Shown here piece after piece: positions 1 to 19,200 of a stretch of 64,000 nucleotides of DNA. The DNA is from Notospermus geniculatus (Eukaryota; Nemertea; Pilidiophora; Heteronemertea; Lineidae), in assembly GCA_002633025.1 (NCBI GenBank), contig NMRB01000002.1, forward strand, positions 473,139 to 537,138, read 5' to 3'. A program made the translations under genes and the position numbers. The notes below the pieces were generated by a model. That model had not been told where the DNA came from. It saw only the letters and a program-made list of their open reading frames with translations, and did no database searches. Positions within the stretch are counted from its first letter, which is position 1; each line of letters starts with the position of its first letter.

Positions 1-450
1 TCATGACGCAACGTCAACACATAAAACGACGTCAATGATGTCGGTTCGGTCACATCGCTCGCAGCGCCGACCTGTCGGGATAAACGGCGGGCGGGTTCCT
101 CATTCACGGACAGCAAAGTCTCGTATTAATACGCAAAATGGCAGTTAACGATAGTCGTGGGCGTCAGTAATCGGATAGTTTAGCCGGCCACAATGTGAGA
201 ACATCCGTCCCCAGTATGCGGAATAATATGACTTGTCCTGTGCCACGGATTAAAAACGTTCATTTCTTTCAGAAATCTTTCGACTTTATCAGGCCACAAT
301 CCCCAATGTCAAAGATACCTCATCCCGATGTGACCTACTACGGATTTTCGTACGACACCCCCGTCATCCCGGAGACACCGCAAGTTTTCTTAGACAGTCA
401 GCCTAGCGACACTCCGTCCGTACCAATTAAACCACCCCTGACCCCTCCCT

Positions 451-3558
<3,108 letters not shown>

Positions 3559-3559
3559 N

Positions 3560-4606
3560 CACCACCACCGAAATCCCCGAGTCCAACACGGGCAAAGAGC
3601 GCCACGAGTACACGAAAGAGCTCTTCCGTGGCGTCGAGGAGGTCAATCAGGAGCGCAGGTCCGTTTCGGCCGCAGATGACGCCCCCTGCCACAGAAATAA
3701 GTGCCATTGTACCAGAACAGGTAGACGCAGTCGACCTGCAGGAAGCTCTTCCCATTCCGACACCGCCGCAGCCGCCTGTTAAGACACCATCAGTTCATGA
3801 CGACGGGGAGATCCCGAAGGTCCTCACACCACCATCTCTTCCGAGGTCTGCGTCTCCTAGAAAACCCACCACACCACCTAAGTCACATACCCCAGCCGAG
3901 TCGATCGCAAGGAGTGCATCCTCCGCTCGCCCTGCCACTGTAGAACATGCTGTAATGACACCTGTGCCAACTCCATGCGCCAAGTCACCCAGCCCCTCAT
4001 TGTCCTCGCAGAGAAATCGTATCAAGAGCGCTCCTGTCGGAAGCCAGAAATCGAGCAGGGTGAGCAGACCCTGTGCTCCCACGCCTTCGAAATGCGCTCA
4101 GATATCCAAGGAAGACAGCGATGCTGGGCTGACCTATGACGAATTGTTGGACAAGTATGGATGGAGAATGCAAGTTCATGGAGACCCACTCAATATCAAG
4201 TAAGTGCACAACGTCGTCGCAACTTGTCTAATTAGTAGGTGGAATTCGAGACCACTTGAAAACGTCCCAATTCCGAATCAGTAGAAATTATATGAGTGTG
4301 CTTGCGGCGAATTTTGAGACAAGGTTGGACCGTGTAAAGTTAAATGTCCTTTTTTTCAGGAAAAAGTGCATCGCGGACCGTCTTCAGTTTACGGTGAAAT
4401 GTCCCGTGCCGAAATCCCTGCCTGATCCACCTAAAGTCCACATCGAAATCTGGGACACATTCTTCTCCAACACCATACCAAGGAAACCTCTTTCGTACAC
4501 GATACACCCAGAGTTTGTCTCTGAGGTGCTTCATGCCAAACGTATGGAACTGCAAAAACGAGAAGGACTAAACTATAGGTACAAGGACTTTGCTTTTGTG
4601 TACTGA
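3560..4606 (+). CDS. Pro/Ser-rich protein, 5'-truncated second copy (copy B)
   Basis: This is the same gene as at 216-1537, beginning abruptly after the N at 3559 at the base matching 451. Exons are 3560-4199 and 4360-4606, with the same donor and acceptor sequences as copy A. Most differences are silent or conservative, plus a four-residue insertion (VMTP) near 3955 and a roughly 40-base deletion in the intron compared with copy A. No start codon or promoter is present on this side of the gap. I infer that this is the other allele of one locus rather than a true paralogue, because both copies break exactly at the N. Confidence 0.75.
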
Positions 4607-5262
4607 TTTCGTACCGATTAGTTACGAGAGATAGATTTTGTTGGCGGTGTTTCACGGATTGTTATAAGGACGAAAACAGATGTAAGCTTTCAGAGTGGTA
4701 TTCGAGAGGATTCGAATGAGTCGATTCTGTATTGAAAATAAGTTTACATAAATGACGGGTGACTTTATAATCAAATAATAACATGCATAAGACAGTGTTT
4801 AACTGTCGGTCTCGAGTGTACTACCGTAAGATACGCAGCTATTCTCGGACCGCAAAACCTCTTTGCAATAAAACGTTTCGTCATGTGTCAGAAGACACTA
4901 TTTCAACGGTTGTGACTTCGTTAAGGGCCCTGCTTGCTTAAAATCGTTATCTAGTATGTAGCAATCTGAACTTCATTGTTATTCCGTACTCATATCGTGT
5001 CGTCTCTCGCTATGATGGACTGTGATCCAGAGGTTCCCAACGAGATGACGGTGTGATAGAATCTAATGCCCCCGTCTCCCTGATATCCCCATGCATTGTT
5101 TGTCACAGGATTAAAGGGTCTTGGTCTATCTAGAGTGCAACTCAATGGTGCCGCTTAATCCGTAAGTGTATTGTTGGGGGACATCACATATCGGGGTACA
5201 TTAGATTCTATTACACGGAATGGACAGCTCAAGGCGATTTTGTGATTAATAGCCATGAAGAT

Positions 5263-5388
5263 AATGGGGGTCATATGAATAAAGACTAGCAAATGATTTT
5301 ACTTCACATTTGTACAGCAGTGCCTAGTGGATTTGTGTTGCAAAATTCAAGTAAAAGCATTTACTAGTCTTTATTCATATGACCCATT
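5263..5388. mobile_element. Hairpin MITE, present in one of the two copies
   Basis: Arms of about 40 bases (5263-5304 and 5349-5388) are inverted repeats starting AATGGG and containing TCATATGAATAAAGACTAG. The middle is about 45 bases. The equivalent site in copy A (near 2196) runs GAAGAT directly into GTTGTTTAC, so copy A is an empty site. This is direct evidence for insertion or loss between the two copies. Confidence 0.8.
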
Positions 5389-6248
5389 GTTATGTTTACA
5401 TCCTGTTGTCGTGGGGTAGAAATCGCAATGCCGCACGACATATCATGCTCAGGGGAAGCGTCGCCGGTCTAATAAAGTTCACCCCTGCTAGGCGCGCCGT
5501 CCGACACTGAATATCGTCGTCGTGGTTGTTGTAAATAAGATTGTGTAAAATGTATTTTGAATATTGTATCAATAAAAGATTATCAATTCAGTTAATAATT
5601 GTCGTGCTTCACCACCGACTTTTACTTGCATGGAAGTAACGCATCAACGTTTCAAGACACATTTCCAGCAACACGGTGTGTCGGACACATGTGTACCGAC
5701 ATGCGTCTTGAAATGTTGCTAGTGTACACAGACCTTTAGTTGGTGGCGGCGACTGAACATTCACATAAACTCCATGGAACCCGTCATCAGTGGGCTGCCT
5801 TTTAGAATGAATGCAGCAGACAGTACGTTTGTTCTTGGGGGTTACCCCATGGGGTAGAGCGGTATCCAATGACAGGACGCCCCAAACTGGGACAAGAACA
5901 ACTGAAGTCTGACGGGATTTCCACACGTCACCACTAATAGGTAGCGCCACCGTCAGACCATTGCAGTCATTTCAATGTGACCTCAGTGCGGTCGCTTCAT
6001 CACAGGTGGCTCTAGCAACTGACAACCTACAGATTTTGTTCATGTTCAGTGTAATGTATTTTATTACTTGCAATTCATGTCAGAGTAGATTCTCATGCCA
6101 ACCAATTAGTGTAATGGGCACATTAAAATACCTATGAGGAGGCTGCATGTAGTGTCCCTTCAAATAAGCTGACAATACTTGAATCCCTTCACAGATACTT
6201 TATTATTTTCATTGTTACAAAATGTACAGGTTCTATGGGAAATAGCAT

Positions 6249-8503
<2,255 letters not shown>

Positions 8504-8506
8504 GTT

Positions 8507-8592
8507 GGAAAAAGGCCGGAAATGGGGCATCAAAGTCGCGATTTCACGGCGTCCCACATGAACTGCGCTTGCGCGACGACAATCACTTCCGG
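8507..8592 (-). promoter_or_regulatory. RPL23A 5' end: TOP-like pyrimidine tract and ETS-like site
   Basis: On the minus strand, CCTTTTTCC (8507-8515) sits a few bases before the RPL23A start codon and resembles the 5' terminal oligopyrimidine tract of ribosomal protein mRNAs. Farther upstream, at about 8586-8592, ACTTCCGG is an ETS-type core, and a TGCGCTTGCGC stretch between them resembles NRF-1 sites. The arrangement is typical of TATA-less housekeeping promoters. The start site itself cannot be placed. Confidence 0.45.
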
Positions 8593-10298
8593 TATTTTTT
8601 CGTAGGCGATTTATAAGATACATCATCATAACATCGATCTACGTCATCACCAAATCTATTTTTAGAATTTCACGTTCGTTTTGTTGCTCTGCGATTTACT
8701 GTACTTTTTGCGTGCGTGGGTGATGGCCGACTTACATGGCACACTCCTTCGCAGAGGTCAGTGCTCCACTACGTTACGCTATACTGATTTTAGCGACCGC
8801 CATATTGTGGAGCGAAATGCATTCTGGGAACCAGTTTGCTTACATGGGTGTATTTATCACCGGTTTCGAAGCGAGTCGGCCATGGGAGGGTTAATGGATG
8901 AGCGGGAATCGACGTACGTGTAATTCTAAAATTAGCACCTGATGACGTTACCCTATTCATCAACGATCGGAGTTACGATGGTATATCTTATAAAGTGCTT
9001 ACCAGATGGTAAACATTCCTGTAGAAAATTATTTCAACTTGTTGTAAAATAAGATCACATATCTCTCAGATATAGGCATGGTGTGGTTACATACTCACGT
9101 TTGGACAATTTAATATGTACCAAAGAATTTTAGTGCGATTCAAGCGGGTTTGAACCCCCAATTCGCCAACACACCACGAAATACTATTAAGGTTTGCTGC
9201 ATCCGAGAATTGGATGCTCGTGCATTGTCACGTACATCGAAGTATCCTTTTCCGACCACAACCGATCCGCACGGCTGCTGGTAACAGTGAACAATATCCC
9301 CCTGTTAAAGATAATGTATCACGACTTCATTGTTTACATTCAATGTTTGTAAACACGGATGTTTATATTATGTTATTTTGGACTTTTTGGACATTCCAAC
9401 CCTACAAATTGAATAATTTCGGTATCAAAATAATTTCTAGAGGGGCATGCCACCAGCAAATTACTCATAAGATAAAGAAAGACTAGATATAAACAAACAA
9501 AATGTAAATAAACAATGATTTTCGTGGCCCGCGAAAATACCCGTGATACATTATCTTTAAAGTGTTCGCTTTTATTGTTTCATGACGGATGGATGCATGG
9601 CTATAAAATAGCGGTCATTATTGATTATAGAAACCAATCTCCAGAGATTGGATTGGAATAGGCCTAGGCCTATAATTTATTCTATAATAGGCCTATAGGC
9701 CTAGGCTAGGGTAGGGCCTAGATAAGTTTGCGAAATTAGCGCCGCCATCTTTTTTTGAAGATTTCGCCATTGCTTGGGTTTTTGCAATGGGATTTTGCAC
9801 TGTCAGCATGGTCAGAGACGTAAAAAAGAAAGGTCATACAGTAGGACCTAAGCCACTAAAACTGCATAAAGATATTTTAGCAAGCAAGCAGCTAATAAAA
9901 TATATTCGAAATAGGCCCTTATAATATTTGAAAAAGTTCGAAAATTCGGCTAAATTTTTTAAAAAATGGCGGCCGCTAATTTCGCAAACTGTCTATTGAC
10001 TGCGCCTATAGTAGGCAGGAAAAAGGCCCTACACACAGTTGTGAAGGGGGGGGGGGTTGTTTTAACTACCCCCTCCCACCACCACCACCAATACCCTGGC
10101 AACTCATGTGCTATTGGTAGCAGGCTAGGATAGTAGTAATAATGTATGTACAAGTATGAGTAGGCCTAGGCCTACCGGTACTTGTAGGTTGTACATCTAC
10201 ATGAACATGAACTTCAAAATTTTGTTGCATGGCAGGATATGCTTTATGAATATTGTGCTGTGGTTTATTTCCAGGATAGGGAACCGAATCGAAGAACA
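8593..10298. other. Spacer between RPL23A (-) and the RAB34/36-like gene (+)
   Basis: No coding exon is recognisable. The stretch contains an ORF-free 5' region, a cluster of palindromic TAGGCCTA words at 9657-9720, a foldback element at 9725-9990 and a G-run/C-run plus CCA triplet repeat at 10045-10092. TTATTTCCAG just before 10275 looks like an acceptor for an untranslated first exon of the RAB34/36-like gene, so a 5' UTR exon probably lies in this spacer. Confidence 0.5.
9725..9990. mobile_element. Foldback element with 24-base arms
   Basis: AGTTTGCGAAATTAGC followed by G(G)CCGCCAT occurs at 9725-9750 and as its reverse complement at 9966-9990. The core has no ORF worth calling. I infer a MITE, and no clear target duplication is visible. 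Confidence 0.65.
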
Positions 10299-13200
10299 AT
10301 GAGCAGCGGTGAAAAGATTGTTTCTCGCAATGTTGCTAAGGACAGAATCATTTCAAAGTATCCCGAGGTACGTAACAGTTGCATACGAGTCATGCTAATT
10401 GCTGTCCACCACCGTCTACTACCATCCTCCACTTTGATTATTTATCGTGAAGTTTCACTCTTATGCCATGAAATTGAAAAGAACGTTTTTAATGCTCTAT
10501 TCACAGCCCTACTGTAATGAAGCCACAGAATACCACAAAATAAGTTTCCATCATGCCGTACGGTCTGCTTGTGCTCAGGACAAGGCAAGCCTTGTTGGGT
10601 AAGAATCCTAGTTTCCACTGATAGCTTGTACCATTTTTTTTCACGGAAGTTGCATTCACTACAGAAAATGATATGAAAAGTGATCAGGGCCATTATGAAG
10701 GGCCAAAATAGTATTTCTGTCCTTGGATCACGTGGAAAACAGTACAAAATTGAATTTCTCAATTGTTGAGTGAATGGGAATGTGATGCAAGGGTGGTCTT
10801 AATTAAGAACTTTTTCTTTCAGGGTCAAACTGTCTAAGGTTGTCCTTGTTGGCGATGTAGCAGTTGGGAAGACATGCCTTGTGAACAGGTATGTACTCAG
10901 CTCCACCTAGAAATAGTATAACAATCCATGTTTTCAAAACTGTCTGATAAGCTTGCAATTTTTGACGTGAAACCATCGGATTTCGTCCGCTGAGAATGAT
11001 TGGAATTCCTCTTCTGCTGATCGTTCATAGATGCATTTAAAATGGAAGAGAATGACCGTGTTCCTGTTGTCGATTACTCCAGGACAGCACAACCTGTCTT
11101 CAGTAGTCAGAACAATCAAATGAGGTTCAGCAAACCACAGAATAACCAGTCCAGTTTTAGTGAATCAGGGGGTACAGGCAATCCGAGTGCTCTGACCTAT
11201 GTGAGGAATACTGATTCAGTGTATGATGATCCTAGAAATGTCATACCACCAGCTGAGATAGTGGAGACGGGGAGGAATACTAGTGACGTAGATTATAAAG
11301 TACAATCACAACCAAATTATGTTGATTCAGGACATAGGCAATCAGTTGTCACTAGTTCTGGGCATTCACAGGCAGGAATTGATGCACGACTTACTGAATC
11401 TTTCTTGGCATATGCTAGGCATACCATGATGTATCAGAATACGAATCCTGGTCAAGACAACAGCAGGAACTCTGAACCTGTTTTAGATTATCAGAGGAAT
11501 AACCAGCAAATGTATTCTGAGCCTGTTGATGCTCATCGTGTTGGTGCTGGAGATGTTAGACCAACTGTGGAATGTCCGAATAGTTCTCATGCTCTATATA
11601 CTGGGAACATTCAGTCTAGTGCTATCAACACTGACCGAGTTGTAGATTACCCTTCTAGGGGCAACTCAAGGAATGTGGAGTCAGCTGTGAATGTTCAAGA
11701 TGGAGAACATTCGGGGAATGACCAGTCATTTGATGGGAACACTCAGCCTTGTCTTGGAAGCAAAGAGCCTGTTGCTAGAATTGTGCAGGGTGCACCAACT
11801 GGTGTTGAGAACTTGCAGCCCTCTGTTGAGACAACAGGTGCTCAGATTGGAACTGCCCAACTGGGGGCTGATCACTCTGGACAAACTGCTGAAAACTCGA
11901 GAGCAAGTGTCCCCAAGGCAGAGATTTCTGTCAGCAGCACAAGTGCCAATGTTGTGGACTCTGCAGCAGGTTTGAATGATGCATCTGTTGGAAATGCTCA
12001 GTTGGATGCTGAGAATGCCAAAGCAGATTCGAACGAATCGCAACCAAGTCAAAACCGCAACTTGGATACAGATATAAGTCACACAGAGCATGCTGCTCGC
12101 AATTCTGGAACTCCTTCTGGTGATCTTGAAGATGGCATGCAGGCTGAAGCAGATGAATCGATGGATGAAGAGGCAGATGTCCCTGTCAAAAAGAGGAGGA
12201 GGACTCGCAGACCTAGAAAATCACAACCGGTCTTTTTAGGAAGCCTTGAGCCAGAAGAAGTGAAACCAAAAAGAAAGAGGAAATCACGAAAGAGAGCTGG
12301 GAATCCTCGGGCAGCTAAGGGAGGTGCTGAGAGTGAACAGGCCGGTGAGGAGGGGGGAGAAAGGGTTGGCTCTGAAAAACAAACCGGAGGGGAAGCAGGG
12401 GGAAAAGGAGGTGCTGATGGGAAGAAGAGTATACTGCCACCGCTTCCTAATGGACGTAAAAAACATTCCATTCCTCTTTGGAGGAAGATTGAAATTTTGA
12501 ATGAGTTTGATAAGAAGCCTGCAGGAATGTCAAGGCGAAGGTTTATCAAGGAGTTAGGGTTGAAGAACCGTAGCACTTTGTCGTCAATTTTGGGCAGCCG
12601 TGAGAAAATAATGACAGAGTATCTTAACTCTACGTCTGATAAGCAACGTGACAGGAGACGCATGCGGAGTTTGAAGTATGATGATATTGAGGAGGTGATC
12701 ACAAAATGGATGGATCAATGTAAAGTGAACAAACTACCCATTAACGGAATTGTGATACAGAAAAAAGCTGAGAGGCTTGCAAAAAAACTCGGACAAGTGG
12801 ATTTTAAAGCTAGCAATGGCTGGCTGGACAGATTTAAGGCTCGTAATGCAGTGAATCTGAAGGAATTCAGTGGGAAGTTAGCTGATATGTCCAGTGCCGT
12901 GGACGAGCCGATTTATGAATGGAAGGAGTTGTGCCTACCTGTTCTGATCCGAGAATATGAAGCTAAAGACATTTTCGTCTGTTCAGGGGGTGGAGTTTTG
13001 TTTAGTCTGTTGCCTAATGAAATTGCAGCAGCTCATGGTGAGCAGTGCTTGAAAGGTGAAAGTAGCAAGGAACGAATAACATTCTGTCCTTGTGTCAACA
13101 TGGATGGATCAGAAAAGGAAGCTCTTCTGTTAGTTGGGAACTTTTCCCAAAATTCCACATATTCTTGGGGTGGAATTCTAGCTTCAGGATCTGTTCATGC

Positions 13201-16200
13201 AGAATTTAATGAAAACTCATGGATGACGTCTGAATCATTCTACAGCTACGTGCTTTCTCTGGATTCCAAGATGCAACTGGATGATAGACACATCATTTTA
13301 TTCACTGACGAGAGATATGCAAAACTTGAGGAGAAAAAGAATAAGGATTTAAAGAACGTTAGCCTTAAAACCATTCCATTGCACTTCAACCCGTTGAATC
13401 GTGGCGTTCTGAAATCGATCAAATCGGAGTATCGCTACTGTCAGATGAAGAAGATACTGAATGACCTTGGCGATGACATGAAGGGAAAGGTTGCGGCCCT
13501 CACGGTGCAAGATGCAGCTAAGATGCTGGAACAAGCTTGGAAGGAGGTGAGACATGTCTTTTGAGCTATTTCCTTCTGAACTTTGGTATCCCATCTAATG
13601 AAATAAGATGTACGGTACTTTGAGTCATGTCAGTAGGCTGCTGCTGAAAGCAAATTCTTTGTTATTGGGTGGGCAGAGGATTTGCTTTTTGCTCCTACAA
13701 CCTCCTGGTCGTTGCTTATTTCTGGTATAATCCTGCCTTATTGGCGCTGTTTGAAAAATGACTTCATGTGACTTAACGTGTCTGAGCTACTCTCTTTACA
13801 GTTGAACAGCAGTACAATCCTAAATTGCTTCCTGGATGTGGGATTTGAGAAGAAGATTGATGAACCAGAGGAGAGCAAGGAGGCTATACTGGCATCTCTG
13901 GATGAGAAGAAGAAGGAAAAGACACCAGATAACCGTCTCCATCTGTTCAAGAAGTTAAAGCAATACTACAAACTCCCCGAGAGCCTTCATTTTGAAGATT
14001 ACTTGAATGCCGATGATGATTTAGCAACCTGTGATGAGAGGGTCCCAGAGCCGCCAGAAGAGGAGCTGACCCCCACAGTGGATATTTTGCTCCCTGAGAC
14101 AAATCAGGAGCCAGAGAGGATTCAGCCTAGTGCTCCTCCACCGCCGGAGAGCCTGACACCCCAAGATGCTGTGGAAGCAATTGAAAAAGTCAGACGCTTC
14201 CTTCAGATTAATAATGCTTGGGGCGGTGTTCCCCCAGCGTTTTTCTTTAGCCTTGATACCATTGAACAGTATATCATTGACGAGCGCATGAGATCGACGT
14301 TTGGTGGTCAGCTGCCAAGTTCCAGCAGTTTGACTGCTAGCGTTGTCAATGCTGCTAACCTGTCCAGCATGTCTAACATGCCTCAAGGTGTCAATTTAGC
14401 CGGTGCTGGAAGCCCTCCCCCTCATCCACCCACACCTAGTACCCCGCATACCCCACACCCTCACATGGGCCAAAATCAAGGGCAAGGAATGGGTCAAGTT
14501 GGGCACATGCCGAATAATTCAGGTCATAATACCCCAATTCCGCCTACAAATACTGGTCACACGCACATGGCTTGTAATTTTGGACCCTTCCATGGAAACA
14601 TGGGTCACCATCCGTTTGTAGGAAATGTTCCTATCGGTCACATTCCTGCCAATCCGTCGGGTCACATTGCAGGGAACACAGGACAGTGGACGGCCATTTA
14701 CCAAAACCCAAATGATTTCAGTCCAAATTGACCATGAGACTGATTCATTGATGTTCGCAGTTGCCAAAATGTTACCCGTGACAGCAGAATGAGTCGGAAT
14801 GCCCTGGAAAGAAGACCCAAGATGATACCAGAGAACAATTACGGTAAATGGACCAAGTCAAATTTCACAATGGGCAGACAATCCTGAAATCAACAAACCG
14901 TTAGTGTCACCTTGGGTCTTCTTGTGAGGAGATTCTGACTCATTTTGCTGTCACNTATACTGGCATCTCTGGATGAGAAGAAGAAGGAAAAGACACCAGA
15001 TAACCGTCTCCATCTGTTCAAGAAGTTAAAGCAATACTACAAACTCCCCGAGAGCCTTCATTTTGAAGATTACTTGAATGCCGATGATGATTTAGCAACC
15101 TGTGATGAGAGGGTCCCAGAGCCGCCAGAAGAGGAGCTGACCCCCACAGTGGATATTTTGCTCCCTGAGACAAATCAGGAGCCAGAGAGGATTCAGCCTA
15201 GTGCTCCTCCACCGCCGGAGAGCCTGACACCCCAAGATGCTGTGGAAGCAATTGAAAAAGTCAGACGCTTCCTTCAGATTAATAATGCTTGGGGCGGTGT
15301 TCCCCCAGCGTTTTTCTTTAGCCTTGATACCATTGAACAGTATATCATTGACGAGCGCATGAGATCGACGTTTGGTGGTCAGCTGCCAAGTTCCAGCAGT
15401 TTGACTGCTAGCGTTGTCAATGCTGCTAACCTGTCCAGCATGTCTAACATGCCTCAAGGTGTCAATTTAGCCGGTGCTGGAAGCCCTCCCCCTCATCCAC
15501 CCACACCTAGTACCCCGCATACCCCACACCCTCACATGGGCCAAAATCAAGGGCAAGGAATGGGTCAAGTTGGGCACATGCCGAATAATTCAGGTCATAA
15601 CACCCCAATTCCGCCTACAAATACTGGTCACACGCACATGGCTTGTAATTTTGGACCCTTCCATGGAAACATGGGTCACCATCCGTTTGTAGGAAATGTT
15701 CCTATCGGTCACATTCCTGCCAATCCGTCAGGTCACATTGCAGGGAACACAGGACAGTGGACGGCCATTTACCAAAACCCAAATGATTTCAGTCCAAATT
15801 GACCATGAGACTGATTCATTGATGTTCGCAGTTGCCAAAATGTGACCCGTGACAGCAGAATGAGTCAGAATGCCCTGGAAAGAAGACCCAAGATGATACC
15901 AGATAACAATTACGGTATTACAGAAATGGACCATAGAGTCAAATTTCACAATGGGCAGACAATCCTGAAATCAACAAACCGTTAGTGTCACCTTGGGTCT
16001 TCTTCTGAGGAGATTCTGACTCATTTTGCTGTCACGGGTCACAAATATGAAAGATGTTGCAATAATTTTCTACAGGTTGATAAAACTGTAAGTTTGGGTG
16101 TATACCTGCAGTTCATGCCCCTCGTCCATATTGATAATGTGGGTGACTTGGTTGAGTTTTTTTTTGAATAATGTTTACCGGTAATGTTGAATTTTGAATG

Positions 16201-19200
16201 TAGTTTGGATATTGTGTTACCATGTTGTATAGACTTTGAAACAAGGTTGAGGAGTGTCTTTGGTTGTACCATAACTTGGTCTGAAAATAGAGTTGATTTA
16301 GACCACACATATGGTAGTTCAAATGGTTCAAAGGGTGTGAATGAACTGACCAACATGAGACTGTGTATTTGACGTCTAGAGATTCTCCTTACATTGACTT
16401 GTATTTCCTGGTATTCGATATCTGCATGTAGATGGATTTCATACACGTACATTTATTTGGTTGTTGCTTGAAATATTTATGCGTCAAATACATTAACCTC
16501 AGTGCCTCAGAAACCACCATGATGGAAAACTGCTATTGGATTTGGAAGTGCAATCTGGTGTGTATCAGATTTGGTCTAGACCACCACTGAATTTACCAGG
16601 AAATTGACTTTTGTGTTTTGTCTGGAGATTGGCTTCAAGTCAACCATGATTAATGTGCATGAGATGCAGACTATGAGAGACTGTGAGGTAACTATTGGCA
16701 CTCCAAGCCTCTTTGGCTTGTGCCTTGAGGTCTGCAAATCAGCTTTGATACATGCTTACCTTGTGAATGAAAGAGGTGGGATCACATACTTTTAATCGGC
16801 TACATGTATGAGATCATAAGGTGTTCAAGTATGTTACATTTATGCTAGATTTCTCTGTAAGTCTGTTGTATGCGGTTTCTATTTATCAAGAGTTCTATAC
16901 ATTGCCTTTTATCAAGATCTTTTCCATGTACATGATCACTTCCACTTAACAAGTAAGAAGTATCTTTTTCACGGAACACTGCATGTAGGTTGCCTAGCTA
17001 TTTGCTTTGCTTGCATTGTATGTTTTGTAACTCAATCTGTTTATATGGACTTATAAGAAGTGTCGAGTTCCAGTTGAATAAGGACTGGCATGATGATCTT
17101 CTCAGGAGTACCAGTATCTTGGATATGACTCATGCTTGTGTCTGTTTATGCAATGGCTCTGTGATCTAATACTGTTGAATTCTGGAGATGTTTAAGACCA
17201 GAAAATGGTTGAATTTCACCTTAAATTTAGTTTGACATCTGGTACAAGCTGATGTCAGCTTAGTGTTGCCAAACAGAACTGGCCAAGGGAACACCATCTT
17301 GAAATATCAAGGTGTCTGGTCACTCCCCCTTCCGACTGCGCTCCACTCTAGCATAGTCCTAAGGCGTAGCGATACTGACCCTTGGTGGTTAAACATGTGG
17401 GAACACTTGGTTGATGGACCTTCACTGCCACTCTAAATAACTGTAGTCTAGGCATCGCTGATGATTTGATTTCTTTATGCACCCATATTTGATGTCTGTT
17501 GATGAATGAATTTGATTTCTTTATGCACCCATATTTGATGTCTGTTGATGAATGAATTTGATACGATGAGGTCATATCCACGGAATGTGTGGATTGATCC
17601 TTTTTTCATGCCCGGTAGTCGTTGCGGGAAATTGAGCAATTTTGTATGACAACAGTATGGGACATTTTATACTGTGTCCTCATACAGTTGTGGTTATGGG
17701 GGACACTTCTGTTGATTCTATATATTGTTTATCTTTATCAAATGTATATGGGGACCTTGTGCTCGGTTTCAATGTTTTGTTTTGTTGTATTGTGAAACCC
17801 TGTAGAGATTTTTCTTATATATCCAGCTTCATGAGGGAAGTCAAAGGCAAAGTTTGATGTTCCTTCAGTTGCCCAGTTAATTATGCACTAGAGAATACAG
17901 TTTGAGGGAACACGGTAGGATACTTAAGCCCCGAGGGAACCTCCAATAGAGAGGTTGCACAGCGGCCCGACTCCGACTTCAGCTATGAGAATGAATTGCA
18001 GTCCGCCATGGACATCCTTGATAAAAACGATTTGATAGAAGTTTTCAATTCGTCAAACACAAAAAATTGAAGGCAGAAAAATTTGGCCTTATAAATCGGA
18101 AATGCGGATAAATAATGAATATTGAAGTCGTAATCCTAGTCATTACGACTTGAAACACAACTAGGCCTATAATATTTGTGATTTACGTGCACTTTCGATT
18201 ACGAGTCAAAATTATTCTGCCACAAAGTTATGGCATTTCATGATTTGCAAACGTCTATCAAATCGTTTTTATCAAGGATGTCTACAGCGGACTGCAATTC
18301 ATTCTGGTAGTTGAAGCCGGAGTCGGAAAGCTGCGCAACCTCTCTAATATCAAATAGGCAGCCTGGGTGGAATTTAACCATTATAGGCCACCAGCTTCAT
18401 TTGTTGTCCATGTCATGTGGGACTGAAGTTCTCAATTGATAGAGTGGTCAACTCCTTCTAACAAGACAGGGCTCTGGTTTTCTTCTACCTGGTAGTAAAA
18501 TAATGCTAAATTTTGCTGGTTGACTGGGTTCACTAGGGACTGGCATCATTATAAGTTTGTTTTGCATTATATTTCATAGGTGCTTCACTTGGCTTTTCTA
18601 GCTGCTCTCAGTTACACCCAGAACTGGCCACTACGACATGTATTTAGAGGATAAATAAAGTAAGGTGGTGCTGGAAAATTCTGCTTCTGTTTGCTATTTT
18701 GCTGTCTGTTTGTCTCGTTCCACTTGGTCATTGCTGAAGAACAACAAATGAGGCTCAGTCAATGAAACACAGTGAGAGCCTATGATGAGATAGCCCACTA
18801 AGATGATGACTACTTCACCCTCTGCTTATTTCAAAGTCAGTTTACACCAGCCAAAGTGACACATGTATGCTTTCAGTGAGGCGTGGATCAAGATGGGTTC
18901 AGAAGACGGCCATTGCTCTTGATTTATACCAGTACCTACTTTAATTCAGGCCTCTGCAAGTACTTATAAACTTGCCTCAATCACAAACACAGGGTGGCCA
19001 TCTCTGTGTTGCCCTCATCACATTAGATGGAGCATTTGCCCCATCCAGGCTTGGATAAGTGATTACTGGTACCAACATGTGCTACTACTAGTACTCAGAA
19101 GACAGCTATTGGTGCCTTTCACCATGGTCAAAGTAGGAATAGACCAACTTGTCATGCTAGTGAATCCTGTGGGTGTTGGCACTGCACATGTAATGAACAG

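Noticed and set aside
9139-9175. GGTTTGAACCCCC resembling a tRNA T-arm/B box
   Set aside because: No matching acceptor stem, D-arm or anticodon arm at the right distance on either strand.
10441-10620. GC-AG intron using GCAAGC at 10585 in the Rab gene
   Set aside because: It would give a stop codon on joining to exon 3. The GTAAGA donor after 10598 keeps the frame.
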